A DNA stretch of 13,972 nucleotides, taken from Thermoleophilaceae bacterium (GTDB lineage: Bacteria > Actinomycetota > Thermoleophilia > Solirubrobacterales > Thermoleophilaceae). The stretch is from positions 1 through 13,972 of the forward strand of contig JACCYP010000254.1 of assembly GCA_013696425.1 (NCBI GenBank). The letters run 5' to 3'. Below are positions 1 through 6,041 of the stretch, piece after piece; position 1 is the stretch's first letter; the number at the start of each line of letters is the position of its first letter. A program made the position numbers and the translations under genes. The notes under the pieces were generated by a model. That model was not told the origin of the DNA and did not search any database. It saw only the letters and a program-made list of their open reading frames with translations.

Positions 1-1
1 C

Positions 2-547
2 GGCGACTCCGTGACCCTCGTCCGCGCCGACCTCATGGATGCCGACGAGGTCGAGGGCGTGGTCGACACCGTGGAGGACCTCGGTGCGGTCGTGAACCTC
101 GTGGGCGGCTTCATGGCGGGTTCGAAGGTCCATGAGACATCAGTCGAGGACTGGGACCGGATCCTGACGCTCAACCTCCGCCCAGGCTTCCTTCTCGCGC
201 GCGCGGCGATGCCCCGGCTGGTGGAGGCGGGCGGTGGCGCGTACGTGGGCGTGTCGGCGCGGCCGGCGCTCAAGCCGTTCGCCGGCGCGGCCGCGTACGT
301 GACCTCGAAGGCGGCGGTGATCGCCTTCATCCAGGCGCTCGACGCTGACTACAGCGCGGACGGGGTGCGCGCGAACTGCGTCCTCCCGAGCGTGATCGAC
401 ACGCCCGCCAACCGCTCCTCTCAGCCCGACGCGGACTTCTCGAAGTGGGTCGCTCCCGAGGAGATCGGCCGCGTGATCGCCTTCCTCGCATCCGACGACG
501 CCGCGGTCACGAGCGGCGCCGCGGTGCCGGTGTACGGCAGGGCTTAG
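2..547 (+). CDS. Short-chain dehydrogenase/reductase (SDR), 5'-truncated by the window edge
   Basis: The reading frame is open from the first bases, so the N-terminal Rossmann TGxxxGxG motif lies outside the window. What remains is the typical C-terminal three quarters of an SDR: a VNLVGGF segment at the usual NNAG position, a serine in VGVSARPALKP matching the catalytic Ser, the YVTSK segment giving the YxxxK catalytic pair, and the following RANCVLPSVIDTP segment, which matches the usual R-x-N-x-(I/V)-x-P-G-x-(I/V)-x-T-x nucleotide-binding strand. Family knowledge: NAD(P)-dependent oxidoreduction of an alcohol or carbonyl; the substrate cannot be told. The gene ends about 50 bases before a convergent DUF559 fragment. 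GGF in place of NAG is a mild departure. Sure of the family, unsure of the specific reaction. Confidence 0.9.
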   Translation, partial: GDSVTLVRADLMDADEVEGVVDTVEDLGAVVNLVGGFMAGSKVHETSVEDWDRILTLNLRPGFLLARAAMPRLVEAGGGAYVGVSARPALKPFAGAAAYVTSKAAVIAFIQALDADYSADGVRANCVLPSVIDTPANRSSQPDADFSKWVAPEEIGRVIAFLASDDAAVTSGAAVPVYGRA

Positions 548-588
548 GCGACGAAACCTCTCCTGAGGCCGAAGCCGTCGACTGCCAT

Positions 589-604
589 GACCCCCGGGGT
601 CTAG
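589..604. terminator. GACCC/GGGTC palindrome between convergent genes
   Basis: A near-perfect GC-rich palindrome (GACCC-CCG-GGGTC) lies 41 bases after the SDR stop and touches the stop codon of the minus-strand DUF559 fragment. There is no T-tract, so it is only a possible bidirectional terminator. A nearly identical 16-base element (14 of 16 bases) occurs at 3268-3283. Confidence 0.35.
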
Positions 605-873
605 GCCACGAGCTTCCGTAGGTCCCTCACCCCCTCGTCCATCTGGGCGTCGGTGAGGCGGATGGTGTGTATTCCGGTGGCGATGAAGAGCCGCCGGTTG
701 CGCTCGAAGGCCGCCTGCGTCAGGTGGAAGGTGCGCGAGTCGAGCTCGACGGCGATTTTCTGCTCGCGCCAGAGGGCGTCGAGCTCGACGTAGTCGTTTG
801 GCAGCACGATCGACGCGTTGAACTCGGGCTGGTGCGGAAAAGCAGCAACGAGGGTGTGGAAGCGGATCTCCAT
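601..873 (-). CDS. Truncated DUF559-type endonuclease-like protein (C-terminal domain only), possible remnant
   Basis: About 91 residues. The core reads VELDALWREQKIAVELDSRTFHL, then AAFERNRRLFIATGIHTIRLT. This matches the layout of the DUF559 domain (Vsr/restriction-endonuclease-like fold), in which an Asp before the LW and a later E-x-D form the putative metal site and an 'FERDR' helix follows. In actinobacteria this domain is usually the C-terminus of proteins of roughly 280-300 residues with an N-terminal AbiEi-like winged helix; that part is missing here. An in-frame stop at 895-897 closes the frame just upstream, and no clear ribosome-binding site precedes the ATG (871-873) or the alternative TTG (874-876). 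It is therefore either a short stand-alone protein or, more likely, the surviving tail of a decayed gene. Confidence 0.6.
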   Translation of the reverse strand: MEIRFHTLVAAFPHQPEFNASIVLPNDYVELDALWREQKIAVELDSRTFHLTQAAFERNRRLFIATGIHTIRLTDAQMDEGVRDLRKLVA

Positions 874-906
874 CAAACGATTCGGATAGAGCCCTTATTC
901 GACCTT

Positions 907-926
907 CGATCGGCATGGCCCGATCG
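907..926. repeat. Inverted repeat, 7-bp perfect arms
   Basis: CGATCGG and CCGATCG are separated by 6 bases. It lies about 69 bases past the EcsC-like stop and upstream of the DUF559 fragment, both on the minus strand. It could be a weak terminator of the first or an operator of the second; no T-tract follows. Confidence 0.35.
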
Positions 927-994
927 TGGCCGCCCGGGCGTTACGTGTGGGTGACGAGGGTTACGAGTTCACAACGGCTGGGTGAAAGCGCGCC

Positions 995-1642
995 TCAGCC
1001 GCCGTAGAACTTGATCGCCCGCTTGCCCAGGTCGTTCGTCATGCGGCCGTTGGAGATGGCGTTGATGGGTGAGGCGACGAGGGGGATCGCGCGGATGATC
1101 GTGCGCTTCGCGAAGTAGCGGCCGAGCAGGGACACGAGCGCGGAGGCGCCGCGGCCGCGCTGCTCGCCGGTCAGCGCCTTGTTGGCGTACGCGAGCGCCA
1201 TGTGCTCGCCCTCGCGGTCGAGGCCCTTGCGGGCGTCCTCCGGCGAGGAGTAGACGCCCCACAGATAGAGCAGCTCGGCGGGGCGCATCGGATCGTGGGG
1301 GTCGTAGCCGAACGAGGCGGCGATCAGGAACACCATCCGTCCCTGCATCCAGCCGAGCGTCGCGAGGTCGAGCGCCGAGGTGGTGATGCCGCCGATGCCG
1401 AACCCGGCCCCGGTGACCCGCACGCGCCGGCTGTACTTGCGCCGCGCGAGCTTCGCGACGTGCCCGGGGTTCGACTGCGCGTCGTGCATCACCGCCCACT
1501 GGGCCGCCGGGTCGGCGAAGCGGGAGGACAGCGCGAGCGCCAGGTGCTCGGGAGCGCGGTCGGGCTCCGCGAGCAGGCTCTCCCAGAGCTTGGCCGGGAC
1601 CGAATCGGCCGGCTGCGGCTTGTCGTCCACTTGTGCTTCCAC
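995..1642 (-). CDS. EcsC family protein
   Basis: About 215 residues from the GTG at 1640-1642. The segment RRVRVTGAGFGIGGITTSALDLATLGWMQGRMVFLIAASFGYDP, followed later by LVSLLGRYFAKRTIIRAIPLVASPINAISNGRMTNDLGKRAIKFYGG, matches the EcsC family: a Gly/Ala-rich hydrophobic helical pair, then a charged stretch and a second amphipathic region, all helical. Family knowledge: EcsC is named for the Bacillus ecs ABC transporter locus, but stand-alone members have no established biochemical role and are probably membrane-associated. Start choice: a frame reaching to 1738 would run into the divergent ferritin gene. GTG 1642 sits 7 nt after a TATCCT -10 box, fitting a leaderless transcript; GTG 1630 (with GGAAG upstream) and GTG 1648 are alternatives. 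Confidence 0.75.
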   Translation of the reverse strand: MEAQVDDKPQPADSVPAKLWESLLAEPDRAPEHLALALSSRFADPAAQWAVMHDAQSNPGHVAKLARRKYSRRVRVTGAGFGIGGITTSALDLATLGWMQGRMVFLIAASFGYDPHDPMRPAELLYLWGVYSSPEDARKGLDREGEHMALAYANKALTGEQRGRGASALVSLLGRYFAKRTIIRAIPLVASPINAISNGRMTNDLGKRAIKFYGG

Positions 1643-1649
1643 GCCCACG

Positions 1650-1655
1650 AGGATA
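1650..1655 (-). promoter_or_regulatory. -10 box (TATCCT) of the EcsC-like gene, leaderless geometry
   Basis: On the minus strand TATCCT fits the actinobacterial TANNNT consensus and ends 7 nt before the GTG at 1642, so transcription would begin at the start codon. No clear TTGACA is visible; the -35 position would fall on the opposite gene's -10 box. Confidence 0.45.
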
Positions 1656-1673
1656 GGAGCGCCGTGACCGGGG

Positions 1674-1679
1674 TAGATT
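1674..1679 (+). promoter_or_regulatory. -10 box (TAGATT) of the ferritin-like gene, leaderless geometry
   Basis: TAGATT fits TANNNT and ends 6 nt before the ATG at 1686. That ATG lacks a Shine-Dalgarno sequence, as expected for a leaderless mRNA. The matching -35 position (around 1651-1656) overlaps the divergent gene's -10 box. Confidence 0.5.
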
Positions 1680-1685
1680 CCAGGC

Positions 1686-2195
1686 ATGGCATCGACTACA
1701 CCCACCGGCGGGATCCTCGCCGACGACATGAGAGACAAGCGCGAGGACCTCCTGAAGCTCCTCGAGAAGGCCTACTGGATGGAGATCGAGACGGTGATGT
1801 CCTACATCGCCAACTCGACCAACCCCGACGGGGTCAGGGCTCAGGAGATCATCGAGAGCCTGAAGACCGACATCCAGGAGGAGCTCGGTCACGCGACCCA
1901 GTTCGCCACCCGGATCAAGGAGCTCTACGGCACGGTCCCTGGTTCGATGGCGTTCAAGCCCGAGCAGGATTACCTCCAGCCGCCCGAGCAGCAGACCGAC
2001 ATCACCCACGTGATCAAGGGCGTGATCGAGGCCGAGACGGGCGCGATCTCCCACTACAACGAGGTGATCGAGTTCTGCGCCGACGTGGACCCCGTGACCG
2101 AGGACATGGTCATCGCGATCCTGCGCGACGAGGAGGGCCACAAGCGCCTCTTCGAGGGGTTCCTGCGCGAGTACGAGGCCGAAGGCCGGGACTAA
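1686..2195 (+). CDS. Ferritin-like di-iron protein (bacterioferritin-related, non-haem)
   Basis: A 169-residue four-helix protein. Aligned by eye to bacterioferritin, the di-iron ligands are all present: Glu33 (helix A, seven residues before Tyr40), Glu66 and His69 (EELGHA), Glu117 (helix C), Glu149 and His152 (LRDEEGH, very close to the bacterioferritin helix D signature). Leu67 occupies the position next to Glu66 where bacterioferritin has its haem-ligating Met, so haem binding is unlikely. Expected role: oxidation and storage or detoxification of ferrous iron, or a related di-iron oxidase/peroxide scavenger in the cytoplasm. No encapsulin-targeting tail is evident. The gene diverges from the EcsC-like gene and its stop lies 3 bp from the stop of the next, convergent gene. 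Confidence 0.88.
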   Translation: MASTTPTGGILADDMRDKREDLLKLLEKAYWMEIETVMSYIANSTNPDGVRAQEIIESLKTDIQEELGHATQFATRIKELYGTVPGSMAFKPEQDYLQPPEQQTDITHVIKGVIEAETGAISHYNEVIEFCADVDPVTEDMVIAILRDEEGHKRLFEGFLREYEAEGRD

Positions 2196-2198
2196 GGC

Positions 2199-3230
2199 CT
2201 ACGCAAGCGACACTTCGGCGCCCCGCCCGACCCGCAGCTTGATGGCCGCGGGTAGTGCGAAGTCGCGCGTGATCGAAGCCTCCTGGCCGACTAGCGACGC
2301 CTCGATGCGCTTGCCGGGATGCCTGATGGTCGCGCCCGAGAGCACGATCGAGAACTCGAGCTCGGCGCCTTCGAGGCGCGCGCCCTCGGCGATCGAGGTG
2401 TAGGGGCCGACGAAGGTGTCCACGAGCACGGCTCCCGGGCCGATCACGGCGGGGCCGCGGATGGTGGCGCGGTCGAGGATCGCGGTGGGGTGGATCGAGA
2501 CCCTCCCGGTGATCCGCGCACGCGAGAGATCCGCCTCGCCCGTCTCGGTCTCGATCTCGTCGAGCACCATCCGGTTGGCCTCGAGCAGATCCTCGCTCGT
2601 GCCGGCGTACTTCCAGCAGGTGGCGCCGCAGGGCCGAGTCTCGAACGAGCCACCGGCCTCGACGAGCGCGGCGATCACGGACGCCACTCCCCGGCCGGCG
2701 ACCTTTCCCGCCACCTCGAGGACCTCGGGGCCGAACACGTAGACACCCGCGAGCAGGTGCTCGGCGGGTGGCAGAGGCTTGTCGTCCACGAGACGCAGCA
2801 GCCGCTTCGAGTCGATGTCGGTCACGCCCTTCTCATCGCCCGGGCGCACGAGCAGCACGGCATCCACGCCCGAGGCTTCGTAGGCCTCGACGATCGGCTC
2901 GAGCGGATCGAGCAACAGGCCGTCCCCGGCCTGGACGATGAAGGGCTCGTCACCCAGGAAGTCCCTGGCTGCGAGCAGAGCGTCCACGAGGTTGGCCTCC
3001 GGCGCGGCGTCGATGTAGGTGTGGCCCTCGCCCGCGCACGCACGGACGTCGGCGGCGGTGTCGGAGGAGACGACGATGCCGATCTCGCCCGCGCCCGCTC
3101 GCGACACCGCGTAGAGCGCATGGTGGATGAGCGGGACGTTCGCGACCGGGAAGGTCTGCGGCGCGCGGCCGCCCGAGATGAGCGTCAGCTCATCGTCTGA
3201 GCCACGCGCGGCAAGGATGAGCCCCTTCAT
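2199..3230 (-). CDS. Sugar-1-phosphate nucleotidyltransferase-like protein with C-terminal left-handed beta-helix
   Basis: 343 residues. Residues 1-235 have the NDP-sugar pyrophosphorylase Rossmann-like fold (MKGLILAARG start, FPVANVPLIHHAL, FIVQAGDGLLLDP with the metal-binding GD at 102-103, then a KYAGTSEDLLEAN segment corresponding to the usual W-x-D-x-G-x-x-x-x-L-x-x-A-N). Residues 240-340 carry hexapeptide repeats (IHPTAILDRATIRGPAVIGPGAVL and following), a left-handed beta-helix as in long RmlA/GlmU-type enzymes. The N-terminal GGxGTRLxPLT loop is not conserved (AARGSDDELTL), and the usual PK before the LxPVANKP strand is PQ. Members normally make dTDP- or UDP-sugars; here catalysis is doubtful. 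ATG at 3228-3230 has no strong ribosome-binding site. Neighbouring genes give no pathway context, although polysaccharide genes lie 6 kb away. Confidence 0.82.
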   Translation of the reverse strand: MKGLILAARGSDDELTLISGGRAPQTFPVANVPLIHHALYAVSRAGAGEIGIVVSSDTAADVRACAGEGHTYIDAAPEANLVDALLAARDFLGDEPFIVQAGDGLLLDPLEPIVEAYEASGVDAVLLVRPGDEKGVTDIDSKRLLRLVDDKPLPPAEHLLAGVYVFGPEVLEVAGKVAGRGVASVIAALVEAGGSFETRPCGATCWKYAGTSEDLLEANRMVLDEIETETGEADLSRARITGRVSIHPTAILDRATIRGPAVIGPGAVLVDTFVGPYTSIAEGARLEGAELEFSIVLSGATIRHPGKRIEASLVGQEASITRDFALPAAIKLRVGRGAEVSLA

Positions 3231-3266
3231 GTGAGACTAACGCCGGGGGAAGCCATTTCTTTCGTC

Positions 3267-3285
3267 AGACCCGGGGGGTCTAGAC
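3267..3285. terminator. AGACCC/GGGTCT hairpin downstream of the PAS-BTAD regulator
   Basis: AGACCC-GGG-GGGTCT, extendable by GTC (3264-3266) with GAC (3283-3285) across a one-base bulge. It lies about 40 nt after the regulator's stop on the minus strand and upstream of the nucleotidyltransferase-like gene. No T-tract. Its 3268-3283 core repeats the element at 589-604, also about 40 nt past a stop codon. Confidence 0.4.
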
Positions 3286-3322
3286 AGACAGACTGCTCGG
3301 ACAGGGGCTCCAGCGTTCATCG

Positions 3323-4507
3323 TCAGAGATCGGAGAGCGAGAACTCGGGTTCCTCCCCGAACTCCCGCAACATCCTCATCCGGAACCCGGCGAAGCGTCG
3401 CGCCGCCTTGGTGCGGCGCCCCTGGGCGACGAAGACGGCGAGCAGGCGACGCTGGACATCGGAGTCGAAGGGCTCGAGCTCGGCCAGTTGCTCGAGCCGT
3501 TCGGCCGCCTTCGGCAGGTCCGCCTGGTCGAGGCGCGTGCGGATGACGGTTCGCAGCGCCTTTCCGGCCAGCCCGTTCAGGCGCTCCCGCTCGGCGTAGG
3601 CCCATTCGGCATAGGGCTCGTCGGCCAGGAACTCTCCGGCAAGAAGCGCGAGCGCCTCGTCGAGGCTCGCGAGCGCCTGGTCGTTCTCACCGCGTTCGTC
3701 GTGGGCGAGGCCCTTCTCGACGGCCGCCTCGAACTCATCCGCGTCGATCGTCACGTTGCGCCGGTCGAGGGCGTAGGCGCCGCGCACGTTCACGATGAAG
3801 TGGGAGGGCGCGCGTTTGACCCGCCCCGGCTCGAGCTGCTCACGCAGGCCGTGGATGAAGTGGCGCACGCGCCCCGGCCCCTGCCGCCCCGCGCCGGGCC
3901 ACAGCGATTCGGCGATTTCCTCGGCGTGCACCACGCGGTTGCGCTCGCACACCAGGTACTTGAGCACCTCACCTGGGCGCTGCTGGATCCATTTGCCGCT
4001 CATCGGCCCCTCGGCCGAGTCCACGCGTGTGCGCCCGAACGCCCCGATGCGCAGCTGCGGCCCGGAGATCCAGTGTGGGCTCGAGCGCCGGCGGCGGTCG
4101 TTCGCATCGCCCAGGCGAAGGTGGAGCACGGCGCGGCCCTCCTCGCGCAGCGGCGCGGCGGTCACCCACAGTGCGCTCACGTCACCGGTCTGGGCGGTGT
4201 CGATCCGGATCTCGGGCAGCGGCTTGCCGGTTGCCGCCGCGCGCTGAGCGAGGCAGCCGCTCTCGCACGGGCCGCCGGGATCGCGGCACGAGAAGAGGTC
4301 CGCGCAGCTCAGCGGATCCTGCGCGAGCTGGGGCAGCCAGGCGTCGGCGGCTCCGTTCGAGCCCCGCACCGTTCCCTCGGCATCGACGATGACGATTCCG
4401 TACGGGAGGCCCTCGACGACCTCCGCGGCGAGCTTGCTGCTGGGGGGACCCACTCTCCTCTGGCCGCAGACTATGGCCGCGCGGTTCTTAAAAGGACAGT
4501 CCCTCAA
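3323..4507 (-). CDS. PAS domain + winged-helix + BTAD (SARP/AfsR-like) transcriptional regulator
   Basis: 394 residues from a TTG at 4505-4507. Residues ~25-135 form a PAS sensor (LPYGIVIVDAEGTVRGSNGAADAWL) carrying four cysteines, Cys68, Cys74, Cys81 and Cys85, spaced C-x5-C-x6-C-x3-C, which suggests a metal, Fe-S or redox switch. Residues ~150-248 are an OmpR/SARP winged helix (FGRTRVDS, LKYLVCERNRVVHAEEIAESLWPG, HFIVNVRGAYALD). Residues ~255-390 are the BTAD helical repeat domain (IDADEFEAAVEKG to FRMRMLREFGEEP). Family knowledge: SARP-type proteins bind tandem direct repeats with 11-bp pitch and recruit RNA polymerase. Such repeats lie in the gap to the divergent sigma factor. Start is uncertain: GTG at 4451-4453 would remove 18 non-conserved residues and follows an AGGAG placed very close. 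Confidence 0.85.
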   Translation of the reverse strand: MRDCPFKNRAAIVCGQRRVGPPSSKLAAEVVEGLPYGIVIVDAEGTVRGSNGAADAWLPQLAQDPLSCADLFSCRDPGGPCESGCLAQRAAATGKPLPEIRIDTAQTGDVSALWVTAAPLREEGRAVLHLRLGDANDRRRRSSPHWISGPQLRIGAFGRTRVDSAEGPMSGKWIQQRPGEVLKYLVCERNRVVHAEEIAESLWPGAGRQGPGRVRHFIHGLREQLEPGRVKRAPSHFIVNVRGAYALDRRNVTIDADEFEAAVEKGLAHDERGENDQALASLDEALALLAGEFLADEPYAEWAYAERERLNGLAGKALRTVIRTRLDQADLPKAAERLEQLAELEPFDSDVQRRLLAVFVAQGRRTKAARRFAGFRMRMLREFGEEPEFSLSDL

Positions 4508-4513
4508 GTGGGA

Positions 4514-4529
4514 TACCCCATTTGGGGTA
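4514..4529. promoter_or_regulatory. 16-bp palindrome upstream of the PAS-BTAD regulator
   Basis: TACCCCA-TT-TGGGGTA, a perfect 7-bp inverted repeat, ends 6 bases before the TTG start of the minus-strand regulator. It is a candidate operator. Its C4/G4 core resembles the second palindrome centred 52 bp (about five helical turns) away. Confidence 0.5.
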
Positions 4530-4549
4530 CAACGAATTACTTCGGCGGC

Positions 4550-4571
4550 TAACTCGCGCCTAACTCCCCCG
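4550..4571 (+). promoter_or_regulatory. Candidate SARP-type direct repeats (TAACTC x2, 11-bp pitch)
   Basis: TAACTCGCGCC is followed immediately by TAACTCCCCCG, 8 of 11 bases identical, with TAACTC exactly 11 bp apart. SARP/OmpR-like activators are known to bind heptameric direct repeats at this pitch, and the adjacent gene encodes such a protein. The site is inferred from the arrangement. Confidence 0.45.
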
Positions 4572-4582
4572 CAAACGGGGGA
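4565..4582. promoter_or_regulatory. 18-bp palindrome upstream of the sigma factor
   Basis: TCCCCCG-CAAA-CGGGGGA, a perfect 7-bp inverted repeat, overlaps the second direct repeat. It could be an operator or a 5'-leader hairpin. A possible -10 box TACCTT (4598-4603) lies 15 bp downstream on the plus strand, though no matching -35 box is clear. Confidence 0.45.
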
Positions 4583-4675
4583 CTGACAGGGCCGCCGTAC
4601 CTTCGCTTACAGCTGATCGGGACGGGCAGGGGTCCACCGCTCAACTCGACATCTCACGGAGGAGAAAGAATCAGC

Positions 4676-5305
4676 GTGAACCGCATGCTCTTGTCCCGTT
4701 ACGACGGGCAGACCCAAAGTACTTTCACCCGCAAGACCTCGATGGACGAGGACCGGGTCGCGGGTGAGCTCGAGCACGCCATCAACCGCGCCAAGGCCGG
4801 CGACGAGCAGGCCCTCCGCTACCTCTACGGCCGCTTCGCCGACAACGTCTACGGCTACGCCAAGGGGATTGTCCGCGACGAGCACGACGCCGAGGACATC
4901 ACCCAGCAGGTGTTCGCCCGCCTCATGACCGCCCTCGGCTCCTACGAGCAGCGCGCGGTGCCCTTCACCTCCTGGCTGCTGCGGATCACCCACAACATGT
5001 CGATCGACCACTGCCGCCGCCGGCGCAGTACGCCCTGCGAAGAGGTCTTCGGCGAGGACGAGACCGCCCGCCACGACGACCGCGAGCTCTCCGACGCCAT
5101 CAAGACCGCCCTCTCAGAGCTCCCCGAGGATCAGCGCGAGGTCGTGGTGCTCCGCCACTTCGCCGGCTGGAGCCCGGGCGAGATCGCCACGAGCATCGGC
5201 CGCTCCGAGGACGCCGTGCACGGCCTGCACCACCGCGGCCGCCGCCAGCTGAAGGCTTCGCTTAAGAAGCTCGACGCCGCGCCCGTCGTCGCTCTCGCCG
5301 CCTAG
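4676..5305 (+). CDS. ECF-type sigma-70 family RNA polymerase sigma factor
   Basis: 209 residues from GTG 4676, with GGAGGAG at 4658-4664 ending 11 nt upstream (rather long spacing; ATG 4685 is an alternative). Region sigma-2 spans ~45-115 (YLYGRFADNVYGYAKGIVRDEHDAEDITQQVFARL, FTSWLLRITHNMSIDHCRRRR), covering the core-binding and -10 recognition helices. Region sigma-4 spans ~140-195 (LPEDQREVVVLRHFAGWSPGEIATSIGRSEDAVHGLHHRGRRQLK), the -35-binding helix-turn-helix. There is no sigma-3, so it is ECF-type. No anti-sigma factor gene sits next to it, unusual for many ECFs; control may instead come from the divergent PAS-BTAD regulator through the shared intergenic region. The N-terminal 25 residues and the DAAPVVALAA tail are outside the conserved domains. 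Confidence 0.92.
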   Translation: MNRMLLSRYDGQTQSTFTRKTSMDEDRVAGELEHAINRAKAGDEQALRYLYGRFADNVYGYAKGIVRDEHDAEDITQQVFARLMTALGSYEQRAVPFTSWLLRITHNMSIDHCRRRRSTPCEEVFGEDETARHDDRELSDAIKTALSELPEDQREVVVLRHFAGWSPGEIATSIGRSEDAVHGLHHRGRRQLKASLKKLDAAPVVALAA

Positions 5306-5309
5306 CTAA

Positions 5310-5321
5310 AGCGCCGGCGCT
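5310..5321. terminator. AGCGCCGGCGCT palindrome after the sigma factor
   Basis: A perfect 12-bp palindrome starts 5 nt after the sigma factor stop, in the 102-bp gap before the convergent TetR gene. No T-tract. A weak candidate terminator. The rest of the gap shows nothing recognisable. Confidence 0.3.
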
Positions 5322-5407
5322 CTCACCGGCACGGGTCAGGACTGCATGATCGACGTGGTCGTCTGCCCGCGCGTGGTCGAGGCGACGGATCGCGTCCGCG
5401 TTCCCGC

Positions 5408-6031
5408 CTAAGCGCGTACGACGGCCAGCGAGCGCAGCATCCGGCGCAGCTCGCGCACCGTCTCGCGGTGCGCGGTCTTCTGATCGCTCGCGCGCGCCAC
5501 CGTCATCGCGCCCTCGCAGATGGCCCCGAAGAGCAGGTGGGCCAGCGGATCGACGGGCCGCTTCTCGATCCGGCCCGCGTCCATGGCGGCCACCAGGCCG
5601 GCCTTCAAGTTGTCGAAGCAGTCGTTCTCGAGCTCGCGCATGCCCTCCCAGCCGATCGCTCCCGGCGCGTCGAGCTGGGTGATGCGCTGGACCTCGGGGT
5701 CGAGCGAGGCCTTGAGGAACGCCTCGCAACCGGCCTCGAAGCCCTCCCACGGATCGTCCTTGCGCCGCCACGCGTCGAGGATCAGCCCGCCGAGGCGGTC
5801 CTGCTCCTGCGCGTACACCGCGCGAAAGAGCTCCACCTTGCCGCTGAAGTGGTGGTAGACCGCGCCCTTGGTCACGCCCGCGCGCGCGGCGATCGCGTCG
5901 AGCGAGGTTGCCGCGTACCCGTCCTGGGCGAAAAGCCCGCGCGCGGCGTCAACGAGCGCGGCGGTCGTGGTCTCGGTCCGCTCCTGCTGCGTGCGGGGTG
6001 AGCGGGACGTAGTTCTCGGCACGAGGCGCAC
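5408..6031 (-). CDS. TetR/AcrR family transcriptional regulator
   Basis: 207 residues. The N-terminal TetR helix-turn-helix covers ~18-72 (LVDAARGLFAQDGYAATSLDAIAARAGVTKGAVYHHFSGKVELFRAVY), with the recognition helix at about 54-61. The C-terminal ligand-binding part contains LDAPGAIGWEGMRELE and a GAICEGAMTVARA helix, typical of a common actinobacterial TetR subgroup whose ligand is unknown. Start is GTG at 6029-6031, 10 bases after the DUF3237 stop and preceded by a G-rich stretch (GGGGG) as ribosome-binding site. It is the last gene of a four-gene minus-strand operon. The inverted repeat over the operon's first start codon (7386-7421) is the natural candidate operator, implying autoregulation. 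Confidence 0.9.
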   Translation of the reverse strand: MRLVPRTTSRSPRTQQERTETTTAALVDAARGLFAQDGYAATSLDAIAARAGVTKGAVYHHFSGKVELFRAVYAQEQDRLGGLILDAWRRKDDPWEGFEAGCEAFLKASLDPEVQRITQLDAPGAIGWEGMRELENDCFDNLKAGLVAAMDAGRIEKRPVDPLAHLLFGAICEGAMTVARASDQKTAHRETVRELRRMLRSLAVVRA

Positions 6032-6041
6032 GATACCCCCG

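Noticed and set aside
140..916. 258-codon minus-strand open frame
   Set aside because: Antisense to the SDR and out of frame with the DUF559 fragment; Arg/His/Pro-rich composition typical of a GC shadow.
969..2141. 390-codon minus-strand open frame
   Set aside because: Runs antisense through the ferritin-like gene and out of frame through the EcsC-like gene; Arg/Ala/Gly-rich, no family pattern. Shadow of high GC.
5346..5411. 21-codon plus-strand frame between the sigma factor and TetR
   Set aside because: No ribosome-binding site, overlaps the TetR stop, no recognisable pattern.
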